A stretch of 64,000 nt of DNA from Leptidea sinapis. Taxonomy: Eukaryota > Arthropoda > Insecta > Lepidoptera > Pieridae. Each line of letters begins with the position of its first letter. The first letter of the stretch is position 1. The stretch spans positions 585,501 to 649,500 of the forward strand of contig NC_066265.1 in assembly GCF_905404315.1 (NCBI RefSeq). The letters run 5' to 3'. Shown here piece by piece: positions 32,808-41,321 of the stretch. A program made the position numbers and the translations under genes. The notes under the pieces were generated by a model that did no database searches, was not told the origin of the DNA, and saw only the letters and a list, made by a program, of their open reading frames with translations.

Positions 32808-34320
32808 GTTTTTTCCACTGATGTGTCGAATATCGGTTGTGAATTCACTGATGAATAATAATTGGCGCGTTCGGCGTGGCGTTTCGTTTGCAGTATGTGT
32901 TTTATTCATAGCGAATGTGAGGGGTTTGTGGTCTGTGAATATAATTAATTAACGTCCTTCAAACGTCTTACGGAAATGCTTCACTGACTTATAGATGGCT
33001 GAGAGTTCTCTGTCATACGCTGAGTATTTCTTCTCCGCCTCTGAGAATTTCTTTTATTATTATTGTTTTATCACGTTTCTTGACATGGTGTAGGTAAGCG
33101 TTTAGCGGAGCTTGTATTGATGCAGCATTCGGTATGTGGTCACGATAGAAATTTAACATGCCTAGAAATCGTCTTAAACCTTCTATAGTTTTCGGTTTTG
33201 AATATTCGGTAATGGCTTTAATCTTCTCTTCTGGTGGCTGTATACCGTTTTTTGATACGATGTATCCAAGAAATTTGACTTCCGTTTGGCCTAAGTTACA
33301 CTTCGCGGGGTTGATAGTGATACCGTTTTCTTCCAATCTTCTAAGAAGTGTTCTTAGGTGATCGCGATGCACAGTCTCGTTTGCTGAGGCTATGAGCAAA
33401 TCGTCGATGAATGGGAAAACGTAGTCTAATCCACGGAGCACTTCGTGAATAAATCGCTGAAATGTTTGTCCCGCATTCTTCAGACCAGGACACATGCGAG
33501 GAAATTCGAATAAACCCATTGGTGTGATGATAGCTGTCTTCTCTATGTCCTGTTCCCTGGTCTTCAATTGTTGGTAAGCGCGGTTGAGGTCGATTGTGGA
33601 GAATATTGTTTTTCCAGACAGAAGATGGGTGAAGTCCTTGACTCTCGGCACTGGATAACGATCGGGTTTGGTTATGCTGTTCAATCGTCTATAATCACCA
33701 CATACCCGTATATCTCCATTCTTCTTAGGTACTATATGGAGTGGTGAAGACCATGGACTTTTACTCGGTCTGCAGAGTCCTTGTTGCATCATGTTTTCGA
33801 ATTCTTTCTTCACTATTTCATAACGATGAGGTGGAATGGGACGAGCACGGCAATGTAATGGAGGTCCTTGTGTTTCAATATAATGTTCCACGTTAATTTT
33901 TGGCGATAATTGCATCGATGTTAATCTCGTGGTACCGGGGAATTCGGCGAGTATCGCGTGGTACGGGGCCTGTACATCGATACTTCGTATTGTGGGTGAG
34001 GACGTTGACATTATTGGCGCGTTGATTTTTAAATTTGTGACGGCATCAATTAATATTCGATTTTTTAAGTCTACGATAAGTTGATGGTGGTTGAGAAAAT
34101 CGGCACCTAATATTGGTTTCGTGACGTCAGCTACAATAAACTTCCACTTGTATGGTCGACGGAAGTTGAGATCGAGTTCTAATGTTTTCTCACCATATGT
34201 TGAAATTGTTGTGTTGTTTGCAGCGTACAATTTAAATGGTAGAGGCGTTGCTTTCAGGCCTATTTTCTTGATAGGACGGATATATTAGCACCGGTATCTA
34301 CTAAGAATGACATCTTTGTT
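32808..34320 (-). pseudogene. Gypsy pol: protease, reverse transcriptase, partial RNase H
   Basis: On the minus strand a retropepsin active site reads FLVDTGANISVLS (about 34320-34280), followed by a frameshift near 34270. From 34230 the frame is open to 33013: GADFLNHHQLIVD at the end of protease, then RT with SPWSSPLHIVPKKNGD, CGDYRRLNSIT, STIDLNRAYQQL, and PFIDDLLIAS with catalytic FIDD at 33400-33411. The connection follows (FLGYIVSKNGIQP, GLRRFLGMLNFYR). RNase H is reduced: its N-terminal half is missing, and only KKYSAYDRELSAI through FTTDIRHISGKN remains, frameshifted and then cut by J2. Function: proviral DNA synthesis. Confidence 0.9.
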
Positions 34321-34390
34321 TTCTTGTCTGTGACAAAAAGGCGGTATGAAGTGTGAAGGACGCCGGGTTCCGCCACAGCTAACGTCCGTT

Positions 34391-35296
34391 CTAGTTTCCC
34401 GATGGCTCTTTCTTGAAGCTGCAGGGCGTAGTACAACGTTGTGCTTCACTACCAAATCGGCGATGGTAATAGCAGTAAAGTGTTGGTGAGCTATTGAGTG
34501 TGCGGGAACGGTGTTGTGACGAAGTTCTATTTCGAGATGACGAGCGAAATCGGTGGCGATGATAGTGTTGAGATGGCCTTGACTTGAGTTCGGCGACTTC
34601 AAGTGATAGTTTTCGTATCTCGTTAATAAGTAATTGTGTGTGATCTACCTGATTTGACGTCGATGATTCTGGACCTGATGCTGGTGGCTGGCTGGAGACG
34701 GCTGGTGGCAGGCTGGAGACGGCTGGTGGCTGGCTGGAGACGGCTGCTACCTCCTGGATTTGCTCCATCATTGTGTCAGCAAGCAACGCTAGTTCCTCCA
34801 GCGTGGACTTCGCGCTGATTGACTCGCTGACGGCGAGCACGGAGCGGACGTGGGCTGGCAGCAGCTTACTCCACATCATGCGGAGGGTGGAGTCGGTAAC
34901 CTTGTCCCTTGCAAGGTTACGCATGCGTCGCAGTAGCTGTGAAGGCTTCTGGTCTCCAAGCTCCATCTCGGCGAGTAGCTTCTGAAACTTACGGCTGTCG
35001 GATTCTTCATACACCGATATGAGACGTTCCTTGATTGCTGAATATTGTTTGTCTCTCGGTATGTTAAATAGGATGTCGGAGATTTGTTCGATGTCAGCCT
35101 TTTCTAATTGGACGAGCACCATCTGTGTCAGCTGGGCTTGACTCCTCTTGAGATCATCGGTGGCGGCTTCAAAGCTGTGATACCACAATCGCGGATTTTC
35201 CCGCCAAAATGGTGGTATGCGCATCGACAGTGAAATGCTGGAGATTTCTGTCGCGGTGGGCGCTGGGAGTGGCTGAGCCTGGTTTGTGTCTTCCAT
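34391..35296 (-). CDS. Gypsy Gag protein (301 aa, open frame)
   Basis: The minus-strand ATG at 35296 opens an uninterrupted 301-codon frame. The N-terminal two thirds (PPFWRENPRLWYHSFEA, QLTQMVLVQL, SVYEESDSRKFQKLL, DQKPSQLLRRMRNLA) is the retroviral-type capsid fold seen in insect Gypsy Gags with the PPFW start. A Ser/Pro linker with three VSSxPPA repeats (about 34680-34755) follows. The tail, YCYYHRRFGSEAQRC then PCSF, is a CxxH-type zinc knuckle. Gag packages element RNA. It is the only intact Gypsy ORF here, although the element as a whole is dead. Pol follows in another frame. Confidence 0.85.
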   Translation of the reverse strand: MEDTNQAQPLPAPTATEISSISLSMRIPPFWRENPRLWYHSFEAATDDLKRSQAQLTQMVLVQLEKADIEQISDILFNIPRDKQYSAIKERLISVYEESDSRKFQKLLAEMELGDQKPSQLLRRMRNLARDKVTDSTLRMMWSKLLPAHVRSVLAVSESISAKSTLEELALLADTMMEQIQEVAAVSSQPPAVSSLPPAVSSQPPASGPESSTSNQVDHTQLLINEIRKLSLEVAELKSRPSQHYHRHRFRSSSRNRTSSQHRSRTLNSSPTLYCYYHRRFGSEAQRCTTPCSFKKEPSGN

Positions 35297-35407
35297 TTCT
35301 TCGTCGGGTTGATATTCCTCGAGCAGAGATTCGTCGAACAGGAATTCGTCGTTTCGGCGAGCTGGTGAAGCTGTTCTTCGATGTGTAGCCGGGCAGAGGT
35401 TCGGTGT

Positions 35408-35520
35408 ATTCTGTACTGGCTTCCTTCCGTCGGCGTTCTTGTTCGGGTTTCTGGCTTCCTTCCGTCGGCGTTCTTGTTCGGGTTCCTGGCTTCCTTCCGT
35501 CGGCGTTCTTATTCGGGGTC
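35408..35520. repeat. Three direct repeats of about 34 bp in the Gypsy leader
   Basis: The unit containing CTTCCTTCCGTCGGCGTTCT occurs three times between the LTR/primer-binding site and gag. On the minus strand it is (AAGAACGCCGACGGAAGG)-type sequence beginning right after the primer-binding site. It gives an artefactual repeat peptide. It may be leader expansion in this family. Confidence 0.85.
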
Positions 35521-35593
35521 ACCACTTTAGAGACTGAGCGTTTGGCGATTAAATAAAACAACTGCTTGACTGTGAGGAACATGTGGAAGATAT

Positions 35594-37357
35594 TCACGAA
35601 GCACTAGTTTTTAATAGTTGTATTGAACATGAAATAGAATATAAATAGATATGAAAAAAACTGCTGATATATGGGGCATATCTGTAAAAATAATAAGTTC
35701 TGTTATTGACGTCATAGCACCATATCTAGCAATAGTTTTTAATAGCTGTATTGAACATGGCGTGTTTCCTGACCTTCTGAAGTATAGTAAAATTACACCA
35801 ATATTTAAATCGGGACTCACTTCTGACCCGAATAACTATCGCCCTGTTTCGGTGTTGCCGACCCTTAGTAAAATTTTTGAAAAAATTATTTTAAGCCAAA
35901 TGCTTACTCACTTTAACACTTATAAGTTACTTCATATAAACCAATTTGGCTTTACTAGGGGACGCTCGACTACGGATGCAGGTGTTGAACTCATCAGGAA
36001 TATTTTTGAGGCCTGGGAGGAATCACAGAATGCACTTGGTATCTTCTGTGATTTATCTAAGGCTTTTGATTGTGTTCAACATTCAACGCTGATCAGGAAG
36101 CTATGCCACTATGGTATAAGAGGATCTGAACTCGATCTTCTGATCTCATATTTAAATAATAGGATTCAGAGGGTCGAGGTGAATGGCAGGAGATCTCCTG
36201 GGACTCCTCTCGGTATGGGGGTACCACAAGGGTCTATTCTTGGACCCTTCCTCTTCCTTATTTATATAAATGATCTACCTAACCTTGTAGAAAAAAAACA
36301 CAAGGTGGTAATGTTTGCGGATGACACTTCAATTATATTCAAAGTGAAACGAAGCCAAGTTTTATATGACGAAGTAAACAATGCTCTATCTGACATCGTG
36401 TACTGGTTTAGCGCCAATAACTTATTGTTAAATAATCATAAAACCAAATATATTAAATTCACCGCGCCAAATGTCAAAAATGTAGATGCGAATGTTTTAT
36501 TAAATGGAGAGGTGGTAAAACCAGTGGAATCCGCTATATTTCTTGGCATTACTCTTGATTCCAAATTGCAGTGGGGCCCCCATATTGAAGGATTGGCGAA
36601 TAGGCTTAGTTCTGCAGCATATGCGGTTAAGAAAATCAGAAGGTTAACTGACATAGATACGGCGAGAATAGTATACTTTAGTTATTTTCATAGTATTATG
36701 TCCTATGGTATATTGTTATGGGGCAGTGCGGCCGATATTAATACTATCTTTGTGCTGCAGAAGAGGGCTATTCGCGCGATTTATAACCTAGGTCCTAAAG
36801 AATCATTAAGAGAAAAATTTAAAGAAATAAACATTTTGACTGTTGCTTCTCAATACATTTTTGATAATGTTTTGTATTTTCATAATCACATTGAGGAATT
36901 TTCTAGAAACTGTGACATTCATAATGTTAACACGAGGAACAAACATAAACTAGTTATGCCTACTACTCGGTTGGGTCGAGTTAGTAAGTCTTTTGTTGGG
37001 CGATGTATATGCTTCTACAATATGATCCCAGAAAATGTACAAAACAAATGTGTTACGAAATTTAAAAGAATTGTTTAAGAACGTTTGTGTGGGAAAGGTT
37101 ATTATAGCATAAACGATTTTCTTAATGACACCACGGACTGGGATTAAAGCGAACACCCTCAGGCTCTTTAATTATTAACGTTTATTGTACGATATTACAT
37201 TGTAATCCATATTTTATATAAAAATTAAAGCCCGCTGAGTTTCTTGCGCCCATTCTTCTCAGGTCTGAGGCAGTCTCTTTTGAATGGGTGGTAGATTTTG
37301 ACGTTCAATAAGTGATTATAAATCCTATTATGAATAAAAATATTTGAATTTGAATTT
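35594..37357 (+). mobile_element. W: 5'-truncated non-LTR element in the 5' LTR
   Basis: GATAT at 35589-35593 and 37358-37362 flanks the insert, and the uninterrupted LTR sequence at 16930-16950 confirms the joined site. W contains the RT half of ORF2 and a 3' UTR with CTTCTCAGGTCTGAGG (37256-37271), ending in TTTGAATTTGAATTT. A 33-bp piece of its own RT coding sequence (near 35725-35757) is repeated imperfectly at the 5' junction (about 35603-35630). Confidence 0.85.
35651..37078 (+). CDS. W reverse transcriptase, 475-codon open frame (5'-truncated)
   Basis: The frame is open across the entire RT and C-terminal domain, unusual in this window. Motifs: NNYRPVSVLPTLSKIFE, INQFGFTRGRSTTDAG, FCDLSKAFDCVQH, MGVPQGSILGPFLFLIY, catalytic FADD at 36314-36325, LLLNNHKTKYIKF, FLGITLDSKLQWGPHIE, FSYFHSIMSYGILLWG, and a conserved end MPTTRLGRVSKSFVG. 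The endonuclease and upstream connector are missing because of 5' truncation, and the ATG used by the frame is fortuitous. Clade is in the CR1/Jockey group; I cannot place it more precisely. Lack of stops implies a young insertion. Confidence 0.85.
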   Translation: MKKTADIWGISVKIISSVIDVIAPYLAIVFNSCIEHGVFPDLLKYSKITPIFKSGLTSDPNNYRPVSVLPTLSKIFEKIILSQMLTHFNTYKLLHINQFGFTRGRSTTDAGVELIRNIFEAWEESQNALGIFCDLSKAFDCVQHSTLIRKLCHYGIRGSELDLLISYLNNRIQRVEVNGRRSPGTPLGMGVPQGSILGPFLFLIYINDLPNLVEKKHKVVMFADDTSIIFKVKRSQVLYDEVNNALSDIVYWFSANNLLLNNHKTKYIKFTAPNVKNVDANVLLNGEVVKPVESAIFLGITLDSKLQWGPHIEGLANRLSSAAYAVKKIRRLTDIDTARIVYFSYFHSIMSYGILLWGSAADINTIFVLQKRAIRAIYNLGPKESLREKFKEINILTVASQYIFDNVLYFHNHIEEFSRNCDIHNVNTRNKHKLVMPTTRLGRVSKSFVGRCICFYNMIPENVQNKCVTKFKRIV

Positions 37358-37694
37358 GATATATGGAAGATATGATTTATTAAAAAGTTACACGATATAT
37401 ATACAAAATCCTTAAAACTAGTTACCCAATTACAATCGTTACTTAAAAAATATTTACAAGTTCAGAAAATACACACCAATACTAGAGCTTACATTTTAAG
37501 CAATAGTAAAACGTTTCATTCAATAAGATTTGAGAATAATATTATTTGTTCTATCACGCTCTAAAACTAATGCTATCGCAGTTTGTGTAAACTCGCGTCG
37601 AACCTCGATCATATGATGTCAATGAGCATTCCGCACCTACGGCTGTTGCTCATTGATTAAAATTGCATGAATAGCGATCGACCCCCGAGTCCCG

Positions 37695-39003
37695 GGGAAA
37701 ATCAACTGGGAAGTGTTCCGAAACGAATTGCATACAAGAAGCACAACAGGGCCTGTAACTACAAGCAAAGACGTAGAAAATGAAACCGAGGCACTCACGA
37801 ACGCCATCCAGCTCTCTCTCAAGTCAGCAACGCGCACCTCTAAGCCGGGGAAAAAGCAAGAACAGCTCCCGGCGAAGATACGGATACTAATAAACGATAA
37901 GAGAGAGACAAGGAAACTATGGCAAAACACAAGATGTCCTACAATCAAACGTCGCCTCAACCATCTCATAGAGCAAGTACGAGTAAGAAAGCAAATAAAA
38001 AAAATTGATATTATTAATTATTCCAAGCATTGGACGAGTACGCAGCCGAGGGGTGGGAAAGTCACATTCTAAAAATAAATGACGAAGTACCCTCAGTCCA
38101 CAAGCTATGCAAACAGCTCTCCAGCAGCCTCAAACCAGTCCAACTACTTTTGGATCGCGTAGGCCTTCTGAAGTTCGCAGCGGCAGACAGGGCGGAAATC
38201 CTGGCCGACAGTCACCAAATCCAGACTTGGATCCCCAGCACACCAGAACGGTGGAGGAACTTGTGGAGGCATATCTAGCAGGAAGAGAGACCACAAACGA
38301 CCAAGACCAGCTGTTCGTAACTCCAGGCCAGGTGTCGAGGCTTATCAAACGCCTACCTACAAGAAAAGCACCTGGTCTGGACCAAATTACCAATGAAGCA
38401 CTGAGGAACATGCCAGGGAAGAGTGTGGTCGCGCAGACTCGCATCTTTAACGGCATATTCCGCTCCGGCCATTTTCCAGACGCCTGGAAAACAGGCAAGG
38501 TGGTGATGCTTCTAAAACCAGGGAAGGACGCCCGCAAACCTGAAAGTTACAGACCCATCACATTGCTAAGCACTCTCTCCAAACTGTTAGAGAGAGTCTT
38601 ACTGAAACATGTGACGCCATACACAAAACCGAGAGAGGAGCAATTCGGGTTTAGAGCGGAACACTCCACCACCTTGCAAATCACACGAATGGTAAACGAG
38701 ATGGCCGTGAGCCACAACAAGAAGGAATATGTCGCAGCCGTACTGCTAGATATGGAGAAGGCCTTCGATCGCGTATGGCACGAGGGGTTGCTGTACAAGA
38801 TGATCAAAACTGAGATGCCAGTGCAAATAATCAAAATATTAGCTGCATTTCTCACAAACAGAAGATTCCTTGTCTGTGTGGAGGATTGCCAATCGAGTGT
38901 TAGGCCAGTGAGAGCCGGAGTACCTCAAGGAAGCTGTCTCTCTCCGCACTGCTATGCCTGGTACATTGACGATATCCCGGTCGTTGGGCAGGCTAAGCTA
39001 GCA
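37695..39003 (+). pseudogene. V: internal fragment of a Jockey-like ORF2
   Basis: The fragment begins in the endonuclease-RT connector (37713-38072, a Lys/Arg-rich helical stretch) and continues, after a frame change near 38060-38110, as RT: TRKAPGLDQITNEAL, SYRPITLLSTLSKLLE, REEQFGFRAEHSTTL, LLDMEKAFDRVWHEG, RAGVPQGSCLSPHCY. It ends at QAKLALL, a few codons before the expected catalytic DD. Both element ends are missing: the left joins the truncated Gypsy LTR at 37694 and the right joins A3 at about 39003. Confidence 0.85.
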
Positions 39004-39325
39004 CTGTTAAATATGACGTATCGCTAGGTCGAGATATCTGCGTCTCCGTAAGGAAACACAAGGCCGGCTGCGCCGTCTCAAGGTGGTGGTGGACGGTGTT
39101 TAAGTTGGAGTGAATTCCCCGGATGTTACAAAAGTCTACATTAAGCGTGGAGCGGGGTGCCGTGGTGTTGCTGCCCTGTTTGTCCTGTGACATTCGCGGT
39201 ACTGTGCCCTTCCCAGAATACGAGGGGCAGCCCGAGCGCGAATGCTCGGGGAGGGATTCTCCGGCTCTACAAGAGCCGGTACCCTCCTGGGGTAATTTCT
39301 TTTTTAGGACCGCTCTCATATTTTG
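39004..39325 (-). mobile_element. A3: isolated 5' end of family A
   Basis: The sequence matches 13555-13845 of A1 closely: leader plus the first about 55 codons of the ORF (MSQDKQGSNTT start at 39224 on the minus strand, FCNIRGIHSNLN, FLTETQIS). It stops at 39004. Because reverse transcription starts at the 3' end, an isolated 5' end cannot be a simple truncated insertion. It implies loss of the rest by deletion or rearrangement at the V junction. Confidence 0.85.
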
Positions 39326-39365
39326 TTGGGGGGGGGGGGGGGGGGGGGGAAAGGAGGGGGGGGAA
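39326..39365. repeat. Poly-G/purine tract
   Basis: A run of about 23 G residues is followed by AAAGGAGGGGGGGG. It adjoins the 5' end of A3 and precedes the minisatellite. It has the composition of a G-quadruplex former, though run length may be affected by assembly. Confidence 0.9.
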
Positions 39366-39374
39366 TGGATTTTA

Positions 39375-40635
39375 ATTTTTAGACAGATTTAGATTAACTC
39401 TAGCTTTTATAACAGCTATAGATTCACTCGAGCTACTAGACAGCTATAGATTTACTCGAGCTTTTATAATAGCTTTAGATTCGCTCGACCTTTATGATAA
39501 CTATAGATTCACTCGAGCTTTTATAACATTTATAGATTCACTCGAGCTTTTATTACAGCTATAGATTCACTCAAGATTTTATAACATTTATAGATTCACT
39601 CGAGCTACTAGATCGCTAAAGATTCACTCGAGCTTTTATTACAGCTATAGATTCATTCGTGCTTTTATGACAGCTAAAGATTCCCTCGAGCTTTAAGACA
39701 GCTAAAGATTCACTCCAACTTTTATATCAGCTAAAGATTCACTCGAGTTTTTTGGAACAGCTATAGATTCTTTCAAGCTTTTATGACAACTATAAATTCA
39801 CTCGATCTTTAAGACAGCTATAGATTCACTCGAGCTTTTATGACAGCTATAGATTCACTTGAGCTTTTAGACAGCTATAGTTTCACTCGAGCTTTTATGA
39901 CATCTATAAAGTCACTCGAGCTTTTAGACAGCTAAAAATTCACTCAAGCTTTAATGACTGATTGAAAGTCACTCGAGTTTTTAAAGCAAAAGATTCACTT
40001 GAGTTTTTAGACAGATTTAGATTAACTCTAGCTTTTATAACATTTATAGATTCACTCGAGCTTTTATTACAGCTATAGAATTATTCGTGCCTTTATGACA
40101 GCTATAGATACACTCGAGCTTTTATAACATTTATAGATTCATTCGAGCTTTTATTACAGCTATAGATTCACTCAAGCTTTTAGACAGCTAAAGATTAACT
40201 CTAGCTTTTATAACAGCTATAGATTCACTCGAGCTTTTATAACAGCTATAGATTATTTCGAGCTTTGAGACTGCTATAGATTCACTTAAGTTTTCATGAC
40301 AGCTTTAGATTCACTCGAGCTTTTATAACAGCTATAAATTCACTCGAGCTTTTATAACAGCTATAGATTCACTCGAGCTTTTATGACGGCTTTAGATTCA
40401 CTTGAGCTTTAAGAGAGCTATAGATTCACTCGATTTCTTATAACAGCTATAGATTCACTCAAGCTTTTATGACTGATTTAGAGTCACTCGAACTTATAAA
40501 AAGTAAAACATTCGCTCGAGCTTTTATTACAGCTATAGATTCACTCGAGCTTCTACGACTGCTATAGATTCAGTCGTCCTTTTATTACAGCTATATATTC
40601 ACTCGAGCTTTTATAACAGCTATAGATTCATTCCT
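39375..40635. repeat. Minisatellite of about 29-bp units, about 43 copies, XhoI motif
   Basis: The unit is approximately GCTATAGATTCACTCGAGC plus TTTTATAACA. Variants differ by substitutions (CTCGAG/CTCAAG, TATAG/TAAAG) and by 2-bp shortening (TTTTAGACA). The array spans about 1.26 kb and ends against the SINE tail near 40635. There is no coding potential. Confidence 0.92.
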
Positions 40636-40862
40636 AAAAAATAATCTTGTCCCAAACTAAGCATAGCCTGTACTATGGGTACAAGAGAACGATATATTTA
40701 GGCAATACAATATACTAATTAAACATACATATAAACATCCATAACTCGGAAACAAATATACACATTCATCATAATACATGTATGCACCGCACCTACCGAG
40801 ATTCGAACTCAAGACCTAGCCCAGTAGGCAGGGTCACTAACCACTGGGCTATATGAGTCGTC
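40634..40862 (-). mobile_element. tRNA-derived SINE
   Basis: On the minus strand the head has an A box (TAGCCCAGTGG) and a B box (GTTCGAATC) spaced as in a tRNA gene, followed by a tRNA-unrelated body with TTTGTTTCCGAGTTATGGATG and a tail with TACCCATAGTACAGGC and GCTTAGTTTGGGAC. This head-body structure defines a SINE rather than a tRNA gene; the acceptor stem does not pair. I recall closely similar SINEs as common in Lepidoptera. Confidence 0.75.
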
Positions 40863-41321
40863 AATAATGTATAGCATAATGTGTTTATGTTATTTCATTA
40901 GTATTGAATACCCTATGTGAATATACAATAATCTTTAAATAGTGAAAAAATAATTTTGATCCAGTGGTATTATTATACCTTTACGCTACTGCAATAAAAC
41001 GAGTGAGGAGAACCCGACCGAAAGCCGCTTTAATCATTTTCGAATTAATGCTCAGACATGCTCCGCGAAGCCCATTGAAACTGAGTGCGAATCCGTTATA
41101 TTTTTTAACAACTTCGGATTAGAGAATATGAAATTGGTATGCAAGAAGCTCTATGGTATAGAATGAATTTACATACTCATCATCAACAAATATGAAATGT
41201 AGTTTTTGAAAATGTATGCGCTAGCATTGTAGAAATGGAAGTAACAGTAAGTTGTGGCTTTATAAAAAAACTGTTAGTAGCCTAAGCGAATCGGCGCTCT
41301 CCGATCCGCGCGTGATAGATT
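40863..41321. other. Unassigned AT-rich sequence
   Basis: I see no gene, repeat or recognisable element between the SINE and A4. Confidence 0.5.

Larger units (their letters stand above)
21616..35522 (-). mobile_element. Ty3/Gypsy retrotransposon, internal region, split by J1a and J2
   Basis: Order on the minus strand: primer-binding region at about 35505-35522 (TGGTGACCCCGAATAAG right after the LTR), gag (35296-34391), protease and RT (about 34310-33013), RNase H remnant (33010-32808), [J2], integrase core (27943-26988), [J1a], integrase C-terminus (21936-21616), 3' LTR. Removing the two inserts leaves about 4 kb of internal sequence. No envelope-like ORF is seen. Pol is frameshifted at several places. 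Confidence 0.9.
35523..37694 (-). mobile_element. 5' LTR of the Gypsy element, split by W and truncated by V
   Basis: LTR pieces are 35523-35593 and 37358-37694. The boundary with the internal region is clear at ACTTTAGAGACTG/TGGTGACC (minus strand). The LTR stops abruptly at 37694 (CCCCCGAGTCCCG), and the remaining about 150 bp seen in the 3' LTR (21460-21615) is missing, replaced by fragment V. Confidence 0.82.

Noticed and set aside
39375..40635. CRISPR-like array of about 29-bp repeats
   Set aside because: Units are contiguous with no unique spacers and the DNA is eukaryotic; it is a minisatellite.
40790..40862. Possible functional tRNA gene with A and B boxes on the minus strand
   Set aside because: The acceptor stem does not close and a SINE body and tail follow directly, so it is a tRNA-derived SINE head.
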